Source of the DNA: Nocardia pseudovaccinii NBRC 100343
Lineage (GTDB): Bacteria; Actinomycetota; Actinomycetes; Mycobacteriales; Mycobacteriaceae
Direction: 5' to 3'
DNA length: 64,000 nt
Assembly (NCBI RefSeq): GCF_001613225.1
Contig: NZ_BDBY01000096.1
Location: forward strand, 49,353-113,352
This document shows positions 18,401-24,159 of the stretch, in pieces. Each line of letters begins with the position of its first letter. Positions within the stretch are counted from its first letter, which is position 1. Under the pieces are notes generated by a model that made no database searches, was not told the origin of the DNA, and saw nothing but the letters and a program-made list of their open reading frames with translations. The translations under genes and the position numbers were made by a program.

Positions 18401-18537
18401 ACGACATCCAGGTGGCACGCCCGTAGCAGCCGAGCCAGTCCTGGACGGTTGTGCCGGGCGAAATCATCGAATAATTCGTCTTCGGAAACAATGGCGGAGG
18501 AATTTATTTGTTCCGAAAACAGAACACCTGCCGACAC
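12469..18537 (-). CDS. four-module fusion: class III aminotransferase / acyl-ACP reductase / PEP-synthase-like / TMP-kinase-like
   Basis: 2022 residues in one uninterrupted frame. Module 1 (about 30-510) is a class III aminotransferase with VFDEIQSGMGRTG and PLP Lys357 in LLSKSLGGG; it holds an acidic insertion near 150-215. Module 2 (about 545-905) matches long-chain acyl-ACP reductase: GLGGYTSIV, VKVTSGNSLTAA, nucleotide loop GILGALGNIG from residue 720, and catalytic-type Cys855 in YACMAETVLLGFE. Module 3 (about 915-1710) has the PPDK ATP-grasp and swivel domains with His1668 in GGMLSHAAVIGREYG. A repeat-bearing linker precedes module 4 (1822-2022), a kinase with P-loop GADGSGKTT and Lys1832. 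GTG start, three bases after the ACP stop. Inferred role: reduce acyl-ACP to aldehyde, aminate it, then condense or phosphorylate. Confidence 0.88.
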   Translation of the reverse strand: MSAGVLFSEQINSSAIVSEDELFDDFARHNRPGLARLLRACHLDVVYAGAESDYLIRPDGSRVLDLVGGFGAALFGHNHPALVRVATARLNQQTPFVSQGSVRPAAARLARRLSEAVAAGSGREYVVTFGSTGADAVEAAVRHAAVAHARALGDLETELRRTLRRVRRDGLHDVRPIAMGDNGSDDDSGSVAEMLTESLREIDELRRRGPVFVSLTGAFHGKTVGAFALTEHADTPADLVVPGPERRRLDTWEPDAVTNAFADELRRVCRITLDGMGRPVRSWTRISPIAAVFAEPIQGEGGVRDVPAATLRALRELADRHTAALVFDEIQSGMGRTGTFLASSPSQVSADYYLLSKSLGGGLVKISALLVDRQRSIADFGRYHTSTFADDDLSCAVADAALDLLRDNQLRICDTGARLRSRLDAVARRWPKEILAVRGRGLLQGIELSPPEPASALLREICDPELFGYVVAGYLLHVHRIRMLPTLSAPTTLRIQPSAFLADADLDRLTAALDDLAALLHRGDYVRLLAHLAAPVTTNWPVPERRSPSRRRTHEVARDWNAPTRVVFLANLPDAADLRRFAPELAEWSDGQFAALFERLRGVAEPFELTRQLVTSPTGATVEVCLIAVPISAEQIIECQRAGHRAWLRDLVLEAVEQAIALGASVIGLGGYTSIVTDASRDVVEDTVKVTSGNSLTAACAYEVVRTELARLEPGHRRIGILGALGNIGAVMAELLAPLADSVALVGRTGSASRLERVAAGLPGAVTVSEDLTALRTCRIVLTATNSAVPVITADVLADDHPVLVVDLAVPGDVDPAVSQQPNITLVSGGRMALPLGQTPPFPETGLPAGVVYACMAETVLLGFEPRTASPSYGGLTAAGVRAARDLAARHDVRPVLLPTGAPIVFESPTAATPAPMFLGAADFAADRAGGKAGTLHELIVAGFEVPPGFVVTADLDLAEMSDEDLTGWVRALGGFPVAARSSGVLEDLDDASFAGQYESYLDITDVAALRERIEQCRESVYNERVRTYLARRGYQEAGASVAVLVQRMVDARCAGVGFSLDALTGIEDHAVVEACRGLGERLVSGHVTPTRYTLRLFDGTVVERDAGDEDVELNATATAELAALMLAVQAHRHRPQDIEWAIDGDGKLWLLQARAITAISWRTDIDQFSDADLRDGGVSARVCTPMMFSLYDNAFQYSMQRFFERLKLTEPGAEPDWMAMYYGRAYWNVSAVKKCFFRIPGFDEQHFDDDLGVLNDYGSDGPHRTPTNAKTIARALPAALAVQKSYQDQLAAVDAFAAQWPAKYAVWRERVRELPHTDEATFVADLADCLLTFHAATERTYFTTIYNNSSVQTDFKQLLDKVDAATDGTTSAIDLMGGLADISHMQLQRGIVELHRVAGDHGLDSSEWTKALDAFLDEQGFHADAELDLTSPRWSEAPERVRSMIAVMLEHGTAPADPDVTLVDQRKRYENELAAVRVRVRAKPLARVKHAKALDKQIERMRRYLVARERMREFSSQCYAIVRAYVVEAGVRLAAAGTLEQADDVFQLSIHELCDLAAGRVDISTLAPQIAYRRAVYAGYRDLVPPHELGGGVTVGAVREIGDGDLTGLGCSPGIAEGTARVITSLADIDQLREGDILVTRFTDPGWTPALGLVSAVVTEVGGMLSHAAVIGREYGIPAVLNVAGATTAVRSGQRIRVDGGAGVISVLENAVSSEPVASPSGSGNRHGLDVVADPERSRERLRLVPEECLVPEECLVPDERPVPDKRRVPDELPISEPDEPALPKPAVPLRPAEPKQPPPEHPSPAAARTDEPLTARKRLICIAGADGSGKTTQVARIAAEFEAQGQSVAAVTIWDAFLDPKVSSKLPWRSPSEIYGYLKLLSPLSRAHFLFHAMQLSFDLAAERGPDILLANAYWYKYFATEVAHGGDPAVLRKLASGFPEPDRTFYLAVSPQDALGRKQLRSDYESGYGDEETFLAFQRRSHDALEALSEEFGWIRLDGTDTPADITKAVLAQLREDDR
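13219..13308 (-). repeat. five tandem 18-bp repeats inside the fusion-protein linker
   Basis: Five consecutive 18-bp units (13219, 13237, 13255, 13273, 13291), the last two almost identical. They encode hexapeptides of the type LVPEEC / LVPDER / PVPDKR at residues about 1744-1773, in the linker between the PEP-synthase-like module and the kinase module. The reading frame is kept because the unit is a multiple of three. Copy number may vary between strains. Confidence 0.9.
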
Positions 18538-18540
18538 GAT

Positions 18541-18804
18541 CTACGCCCCAATACCAGAGCGCCGGTCGGCGGTGGACTTCGCGACCACACAGTCGATTAC
18601 GTCGCGCGCGGTGTACAGTGTGGCAGCCTCCGCATCGGAGATCTCGATCCCGAACGTTCGCTCGAGTTCTATGACGAGTTCCGCTGAGCGGACCGAGTCC
18701 AAGCCATAATCCAGCAACGGCGTATTCACATCGATCGACGGCACCTGTAATCCCCGCGAGAAGAGTTCGCACACCCGTGTACCGACATCGTTCAACCCGG
18801 TCAT
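18541..18804 (-). CDS. acyl carrier protein (first ACP of the operon)
   Basis: 87 residues, with the phosphopantetheine serine in LLDYGLDSVRSAEL. I chose the ATG at 18804 because GGGAGGA lies a few bases upstream; an in-frame start at 18819 would add five residues. The stop is three bases before the GTG of the giant fusion gene. It is the first recognisable enzyme-type gene of the operon and probably presents the acyl chain to the acyl-ACP reductase module. Confidence 0.92.
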   Translation of the reverse strand: MTGLNDVGTRVCELFSRGLQVPSIDVNTPLLDYGLDSVRSAELVIELERTFGIEISDAEAATLYTARDVIDCVVAKSTADRRSGIGA

Positions 18805-18941
18805 CGCACGTCCTCCCACGCGCTCGAACCTGCCGCGTCCGCTGCTCGCGCGACGCGGGTACAGAACATCGACTCCGTCGCGAAAGCCATGAATCTTGGC
18901 TGCTCAGTGCGGAATCCGGCGTCAGCCGAGACTGCGATCAC
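18801..18941 (-). CDS. possible 46-residue leader ORF coupled to the ACP gene
   Basis: Starting at a GTG at 18941 with a close upstream GGAGGG, a 46-codon frame ends in a TGA that overlaps the ACP start as ATGA, the same coupling used through the rest of the operon. The predicted peptide (starting MIAVSADAGFRTEQ, ending SAWEDVR) matches nothing I know. It could be a translated leader that sets up coupling, a tiny pathway component, or chance. Confidence 0.3.
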   Translation of the reverse strand: MIAVSADAGFRTEQPRFMAFATESMFCTRVARAADAAGSSAWEDVR

Positions 18942-19632
18942 TTGCCCTCCGATACGGCAATCAGGACTTTCACGTCCAATATCTCGTCCATGCGCACAAC
19001 TGTTGGCAATCACAGCGGTGCATGCACACATCTGTACACCGATGATTTACGGCTGGCAATGTGAATAGCCTCGACTCAGAGTCGGATCAAACTTTCAGCA
19101 ACTATTTCGCTAATGCAGTCCGCCCGTATGCACGGAACTCGGCCGCACCCACCAGAAAGGGGGCGTGACGAAGCGGCGTCTGAGACAATTCATTCCATGA
19201 ATCGTGGTCAAAGACAATTCGTCAATTCGGCCATCGGCGACTGCGCGGGATCATTTGTCAATAAATTCGCTGTTCATACCCGGTTCACTGAGCGGACAGC
19301 AGAGTTTCCGAACCGACCTATCGGTACTTTTGTTTTGCATCGAGCGGTAACACATTCCACGTCGAACGCAAAGTCGCGTAACGGCATTTTTACGTCATGT
19401 GGCCGGGCGTGCGCACTGCCCGAACTCTCGGCTAACTTCTGGTCCCAGCGGCGGATGTGACGGCTCTCATTACCCGCCGGTAGCTCCTCTGAAGCGCTGT
19501 GACCGGTCACAAGCGCCCGACCAACCGAGTAGCGCACTCTCACAGAACCAAGCGAACCGGTCCACATGCCACCCCGGGCAGTTACTGTGAATGCTCCACA
19601 CAGCTACACCCGTGGCCAAAAAGGAGTCGCCA
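18942..19632. promoter_or_regulatory. 690-bp divergent control region between the operon and a PucR-type regulator
   Basis: No convincing gene here; base composition is visibly less GC-rich than the flanks. It must hold the promoters of the minus-strand operon and of the plus-strand PucR gene. A GTACAGATGT element (minus strand, 19028-19037) matches the core of the shared promoter block found at 51, 56.3 and 56.7 kb. A perfect palindrome is listed separately. No exact -10/-35 pair could be fixed with confidence. Confidence 0.55.
19498..19511. promoter_or_regulatory. 14-bp perfect palindrome, candidate operator
   Basis: TGTGACCGGTCACA is a perfect inverted repeat about 120 bp upstream of the PucR-type gene start at 19633, inside the divergent control region. 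It looks like a dimeric regulator site; which regulator uses it is unknown. Confidence 0.45.
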
Positions 19633-20850
19633 ATGTCCGTCGACCACTCGACCAGGCCGACCCTGACCCTTTCGGGCAAGCCGATGTCGTCCCCGCTCAA
19701 GGACGTCCGCGCACTGTCCCGGCAGATGGTCGGCCACTTCGTGGACAACGTCATCCCGTGCGCGACGATGCCAGGGGAAGCCATCACCGGTGACTTCACC
19801 GCCAGCACCCGTGTCTGCCTCGAGATCGCGGTCAGCATGCTCGACGGCAAGGACATCCCGGAGAAGGTGCAGCGGCTCGAGGACCATGCCGCGGGCTGGG
19901 CCCGTGAGGGCGTGCCGATCGACACCATCCTGCATTCCATCCACGAGGGCTTCCAGATGGGCCTCGAGCTGGTGGTTTCCAGTGCGACGATCAAGGACTA
20001 CGACAATCTCGTCGACGGCGCCAAGATGGTTGTCGAACTGCTCGACAAGCTGACCTCGGCGATCTCGGTGGCCTACATCCGCGAGCTGCGCGCCGTCGTC
20101 AGCGAGCACCACACCGCCGTGCACACCCTCACCTCCGCGCTGCTCGGCGGGCACAGCACTTCGACCATGGCGCGCGAATGCGGTATCGCCATCGCGGAGT
20201 CGTACGACGTTCTCGCCGTTGCCATTCCACCGCATCGCGACGAGCACAATCCGATGCTCGACGCCCAAGTGGTAGCCCGCCGCAAGTTGCGTAGGCTGCA
20301 GGCCGAACTCGCCACGCAATGCGGCGCGAGCGCACTGTCGCTGCTGAGTGTGGACGGCGGCACCGTGCTGATCCCCTCGGCCCAATTCGACAACGACAAG
20401 CTCGACGCGGTGGTCGCCAGGCTCTCGCACGCCGCGCAGGTCGGCATTGCGGCGACCATGGTCGTCGCCGCGCCGGAACAGATTCCGAACGCCGCCGACC
20501 AGGCGCACGAACTCCTCGACATGGTGCAGCGGCTGCAGGCGGTGGCCGGGCTCTACCGCTTCGACGAACTCGCCCTCGAATACCAGCTCACCCGGCCGGG
20601 ACCGGGCCGCGAATACCTCGGTTCGCTGCTGGATCCGCTGGACGAACACCCCGAACTGCTGGAGACTCTGCAGCGCCACATCGGCAATAACCTCAACCGC
20701 CAGCGCACCGCCCGGGTGCTGCACGTGCACACCAATACCGTCGACTACCGGCTCAAGCGCATCGGACAACTCACCGGCTTCGATCCGTCACAGCCGTCCG
20801 GGCTGTGGTATCTGCGCTCCGCCTTGGTCGCGCGCACGTACCGCACCTGA
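19633..20850 (+). CDS. PucR family transcriptional regulator
   Basis: 405 residues from the ATG at 19633, which has AAGGAG eight bases upstream; the frame is open to 19591 but without a good site. The C-terminal 50 residues carry the PucR helix-turn-helix (RTARVLHVHTNTVDYRLKRI). The body contains a GGDEF-like/putative sensor region shared with two paralogues in this window (38228 and 57501). Divergent from the biosynthetic operon across a 690-bp control region, so it is a candidate regulator of that operon. The ligand is unknown. Confidence 0.85.
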   Translation: MSVDHSTRPTLTLSGKPMSSPLKDVRALSRQMVGHFVDNVIPCATMPGEAITGDFTASTRVCLEIAVSMLDGKDIPEKVQRLEDHAAGWAREGVPIDTILHSIHEGFQMGLELVVSSATIKDYDNLVDGAKMVVELLDKLTSAISVAYIRELRAVVSEHHTAVHTLTSALLGGHSTSTMARECGIAIAESYDVLAVAIPPHRDEHNPMLDAQVVARRKLRRLQAELATQCGASALSLLSVDGGTVLIPSAQFDNDKLDAVVARLSHAAQVGIAATMVVAAPEQIPNAADQAHELLDMVQRLQAVAGLYRFDELALEYQLTRPGPGREYLGSLLDPLDEHPELLETLQRHIGNNLNRQRTARVLHVHTNTVDYRLKRIGQLTGFDPSQPSGLWYLRSALVARTYRT

Positions 20851-20874
20851 CACGGATGCACGCACCTGATAGAG

Positions 20875-20905
20875 AAGGCCTGCCGGAGATCGTTCGGCAG
20901 GCCTT
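20875..20905. terminator. bidirectional hairpin terminator
   Basis: A perfect 11-bp stem (AAGGCCTGCCG paired with CGGCAGGCCTT) with a 9-base loop, placed between the converging ends of the PucR gene and the esterase gene. It can serve both strands. Confidence 0.85.
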
Positions 20906-20910
20906 GCCTG

Positions 20911-21981
20911 TCAGGAGGGAATGCCGAGCCCCTCGGCCAGCACAGGCCACGAATCCTTCAGCGCCTCTTGCCAGTACCCCCACGAATGGGTGCCCGTCGG
21001 CTGGAAATCGTAAGTAGCGGGGATCCCCAGCTGATCCAGTTCGGTGCGCAGGTTCTGGGTGCACCAGTTCACCGCGGATTCGATCACACCGCCGATCACC
21101 AGCTGGTTGAAGAACCCGCGCGGCCCGGGCTGCATGTGACTGCCGTTGTAGCGGTCATACATGCCAGGCACACCGGTCCCCGTCGAGATGAACAGGTGGA
21201 TGCCGCGCAACTGGTCGGCATGCAAGTATGGGTCGTTGGCCGCCCACATCGGATCATTCGGCGGTCCATACATATTCACCGTGTCGCCCCCACCCCAGCC
21301 CTCCACCGCGAGCTTCACGAACTGCTGCCCGATCGGATCACTGATCTGGGCGCAACCGCTGTAGGCCGCAACCGCCTTATACAGACCCGGTTTCGCGATC
21401 GGCAACTGCAAAACCGATGTGCCCGAGGTGGACAACCCCGCGATCGCATTGACGCCCGTAGTTCCGAGTTCGGCATCGATCAGCGGCGGCAACTCCTCGG
21501 TCAGGAACGTCTTCCATTTGTACAGACCGAGTTTCGGATCCGGCGCACGCCAATCGGTGTAGTAGCTCCACTTCCCACCCACCGGCTGCACCACATTCAC
21601 ATCCTTGTCGGCGAGGAACCTCAGCACATCGGTGTTCTTCTGCCAGGTCGCACTGTCCTGCCCACCCCCACCACCGTTAAGCAGATACACCGTCGGCCGC
21701 GGCGTCGACCGATCCGCCGGACGCAACACCTTCACCATGATGTCCTGCTGCATCGCAGCGGAATACACCCGCAGCTGCACCGTCCGATCGTCCTCGGCCC
21801 ACGACCCGGTGATCGACGACGACGCATCGGCGTTCGCGACCGACGGCACCACAACTACAGTGAACACCGCAGCAAGCGCAGCGAACGCGTACACCCAACG
21901 GCGGCAACGTATTTCACCCATCGCTCGGCCCGAATCGGCAATCGGCGCAGCCGTTCGTCCGGCGGAACTTCGTTTCATCAT
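20911..21981 (-). CDS. secreted antigen-85-like alpha/beta-hydrolase (esterase / mycolyltransferase superfamily)
   Basis: 356 residues with an N-terminal hydrophobic signal segment (about 29-52, ending near VANADAS). The mature part has the esterase-D/antigen-85 fold: YLLNGGGGG, W..A..KW..FLTEELPPLI, nucleophile Ser184 in GLSTSGTS, and the C-terminal His in GTHSWGYW. Antigen 85 proteins move mycolic acid between trehalose and arabinogalactan. Many Nocardia paralogues are simple esterases, so the acceptor is open. GGAGGAAG lies just upstream of a double ATG; either may start. It shares an upstream DNA block with the lipase at 28327. Confidence 0.87.
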   Translation of the reverse strand: MMKRSSAGRTAAPIADSGRAMGEIRCRRWVYAFAALAAVFTVVVVPSVANADASSSITGSWAEDDRTVQLRVYSAAMQQDIMVKVLRPADRSTPRPTVYLLNGGGGGQDSATWQKNTDVLRFLADKDVNVVQPVGGKWSYYTDWRAPDPKLGLYKWKTFLTEELPPLIDAELGTTGVNAIAGLSTSGTSVLQLPIAKPGLYKAVAAYSGCAQISDPIGQQFVKLAVEGWGGGDTVNMYGPPNDPMWAANDPYLHADQLRGIHLFISTGTGVPGMYDRYNGSHMQPGPRGFFNQLVIGGVIESAVNWCTQNLRTELDQLGIPATYDFQPTGTHSWGYWQEALKDSWPVLAEGLGIPS

Positions 21982-22030
21982 TCACTTCCTCCAGAACCCT
22001 GGCGTTCGTCGACTCGCACGGTTCGTACTC

Positions 22031-22152
22031 GTCAACGGCATGGAAACTGCGCCAACGTTAGAACTGGAGAAGAACGATGTTCCGCAGACATCGGCCGGAT
22101 CTGGACACCTCACGAATGCCTCCGGCACCCCTAGGGATACGACACAACCCAC
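22031..22152 (-). promoter_or_regulatory. upstream block shared with the 28327 lipase gene
   Basis: Three short conserved stretches at nearly the same spacing recur upstream of the lipase gene at 29590-29712: GGCA-x2-GAAACTGCGCCAACG near 22036, CTGGAYACCTCAC at 22101, and TAGGG-x-T/A-x-CG-x-CACAA from 22132. Both blocks precede secreted hydrolase genes whose products start MKRS. A shared promoter or a duplicated upstream region would explain this. Confidence 0.5.
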
Positions 22153-22216
22153 GATTCTCGGCATCCGATAGTGCCCTGGCCAGCACAAAGACCCATCGTT
22201 CAGTGTGAAAAACCGG

Positions 22217-22729
22217 TCAGCGTTGCCTTGCCACGTCGACGAGTTCGGCACGGCTGCGGCTGTACAGCCCGGCAGCCCACAGCGCCACCGCGATGTAGAG
22301 CACCTGTTCGGGTATCCGAATCCACAGCGGGGATGCGGGCGCACCGTTGAACGGGATGTCGGATACGGCGGCGTGGATGTTGGCGGGCAGCAGGGTGACG
22401 AACAGTGCGGCCAAGCCGATCCCGGCGGGTCGTCGGATTCCGGTGAGGACGAGACCGAGCGCGCCGAGCAGTTCCAGCACACCGGTCAGGTACACCATGA
22501 AACTCGGGAACGGCACGAATGGCGGCACCATCGGCAGCAGATCACCGTGGGTGGGAGCCGGTCCGCTCGCGAGGCTGTCGGGAAGGAAATGCGTTGTGCC
22601 GGTGAGCACCAGCATCGCCGCGAGCGCATACGCCGCGCACGTCGGCCAACCGGTGAATCGAGTGGCCCCCAGTACACCCGACAGGCGCAGCCCGAACAGC
22701 ACGATCAGGAGAAAGATCAGGATTTCCAT
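22217..22729 (-). CDS. DoxX family membrane protein
   Basis: 170 residues with four hydrophobic segments and the DoxX-type pattern (AMLVLTGTTHFLPD, YLTGVLELLGALGLVL, FVTLLPANIHAA). Members are small integral membrane proteins of largely unknown role, some tied to redox or detoxification. Directly abuts the ABA4-like gene upstream, as the last gene of a five-gene minus-strand operon. Confidence 0.82.
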   Translation of the reverse strand: MEILIFLLIVLFGLRLSGVLGATRFTGWPTCAAYALAAMLVLTGTTHFLPDSLASGPAPTHGDLLPMVPPFVPFPSFMVYLTGVLELLGALGLVLTGIRRPAGIGLAALFVTLLPANIHAAVSDIPFNGAPASPLWIRIPEQVLYIAVALWAAGLYSRSRAELVDVARQR

Positions 22730-23182
22730 TTATGTCTCCGCATGGGTGGGTTGGTTTGGAATCGGCCGGTATGCCGGGAGGAATCGGATGATCAGGTAGC
22801 CGAGTACGCCGAGCGGCGCAAACAAGATCGTGAACACCAGCAATGCGCTGATCGGCGCGGGATGGATGCCGCGTTCGCGGCTGTCGAAGTAGATCCAGCG
22901 GCCGAGAAACAGATCGAATCCGACGAAGTGCGCCCACGCCGCGGCCGCACCCGTACTGCTGGCGAGAATTGTTTGCAGCCCAGGCAGATTCGGGCTGGCA
23001 AGAGCGGACAGGAACGGTCCGAACTCCGGTAGCACCAGCGTCGCGTAGATCAGCAGCGGCGGCGCGCAGATCAGCGGTGAGGCGACGATGGTTGGCGTTC
23101 GGTGCCAGCGCGGCGCCAGGATCATCAGTGCCCAGAAGGGCGCGGCCGACCAGAAGGTGAGATCGAATAGTGCACGGGTCAT
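22730..23182 (-). CDS. ABA4-like family membrane protein
   Basis: 150 residues, four predicted membrane segments. The central AWAHFVGFDLFLGRWIYFDS followed by a Pro-rich turn and FAPLGVLGYLI matches the ABA4-like (DUF4281) family. In plants ABA4 is linked to neoxanthin formation; bacterial functions are unknown. It overlaps the gene upstream by four bases. Confidence 0.8.
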   Translation of the reverse strand: MTRALFDLTFWSAAPFWALMILAPRWHRTPTIVASPLICAPPLLIYATLVLPEFGPFLSALASPNLPGLQTILASSTGAAAAWAHFVGFDLFLGRWIYFDSRERGIHPAPISALLVFTILFAPLGVLGYLIIRFLPAYRPIPNQPTHAET

Positions 23183-24135
23183 CGAGTCGCTCCGATCGCG
23201 GTCAGCGGATCGGGTGACGGATGCGTGGACCGCGGTCGGCGCAGAATGATCATCGCGGCAGATCCGGTTGCAGCACTGGCGATCAAGGCCAGTGCCAGCA
23301 GCGTCGGTGCGTCCGGATGCACCACGGATTGTCCACGCAGCGCCTGCCAGGTCAACACGGCGAGCAGACTGCCGAAGGTTGCTGCCGTGACAGTCACGAG
23401 CGCTGCTCTGGATCGGGCCGATTGCAAAGCAGGGATTCGGCGGGCACCGAATTCCAGGGCCATGACGACCAGCGGAAGCAGTTGCACCGCATGCATTCCG
23501 ACAAAATGCGGGATACGTAGATCACCACCGGCGGTGCTCCAGCCCAGAATCGGCAGGCCCGGTCCACCGTCGGGGAGGCCGACGGTGTGCGCGCCCTGGA
23601 TGGCGCTGCCGGTCTCGCGTTGGGCCGGAGTCGGCATCACCATGAGCATCCCCAGCGCCGCGCCGATCAGCGACAGTGCGGCGCCGTAGCGGATCGCGGC
23701 GTTGCGTGCGGGATCCGGCGTCGGGTTGCGGAACAGAACCAGCGATACGACCAGAGTCGCGACCCAGACCACGATTATGGACAGCCCCATGGTGTCCCAC
23801 AGCGCCGCATCGAGCGGAGTTGTGAAGTTGAAGTGGCTGGTGGTGCCGCGCACGATCTGGGTCACAATGACGGCCAGTTCCACACCGAGGCCGACGGCCG
23901 CCACCGTGCCCGCCCACCAGGCGACCCGCCGCCAGCGGGTGAGCTGGGCGATCAGCCAGGCCCAGGTGACCGCGTAGATCAGCACCGAGAGCGCGAATTT
24001 CACCGCCTTGGCCCAGATCGGCAGTCCGGTGAGGACCCGATCGTCGACGATCAGGCCCCCGATCGAGAAGAGAACAAGCAGTGCCATCGCGGTGGCGAGC
24101 AGCATCAGTGGGCGATGCCATTGCAGGGCGATCAT
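23179..24135 (-). CDS. conserved multi-pass membrane protein of unknown function
   Basis: 318 residues with about eight hydrophobic stretches. The segment LPIWAKAVKFALSVLIY is a recognisable conserved piece of a hypothetical actinobacterial membrane family. No catalytic motif is visible. It lies between the ABA4-like gene (ATGA overlap) and the carboxylesterase gene (24-base gap), so it is likely cotranscribed with both. Confidence 0.7.
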   Translation of the reverse strand: MIALQWHRPLMLLATAMALLVLFSIGGLIVDDRVLTGLPIWAKAVKFALSVLIYAVTWAWLIAQLTRWRRVAWWAGTVAAVGLGVELAVIVTQIVRGTTSHFNFTTPLDAALWDTMGLSIIVVWVATLVVSLVLFRNPTPDPARNAAIRYGAALSLIGAALGMLMVMPTPAQRETGSAIQGAHTVGLPDGGPGLPILGWSTAGGDLRIPHFVGMHAVQLLPLVVMALEFGARRIPALQSARSRAALVTVTAATFGSLLAVLTWQALRGQSVVHPDAPTLLALALIASAATGSAAMIILRRPRSTHPSPDPLTAIGATR

Positions 24136-24159
24136 GTCGTGTCCTTCGGCAGGAACTTG

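Noticed and set aside
1..18804. A prodiginine or tambjamine cluster proper
   Set aside because: No proline adenylation, pyrrolyl carrier protein, prolyl oxidase or methoxy-bipyrrole genes are visible in the window.
19113..19460. A 115-codon plus-strand frame in the operon / PucR control region
   Set aside because: No ribosome-binding site, no family resemblance, and located in a less GC-rich control region.
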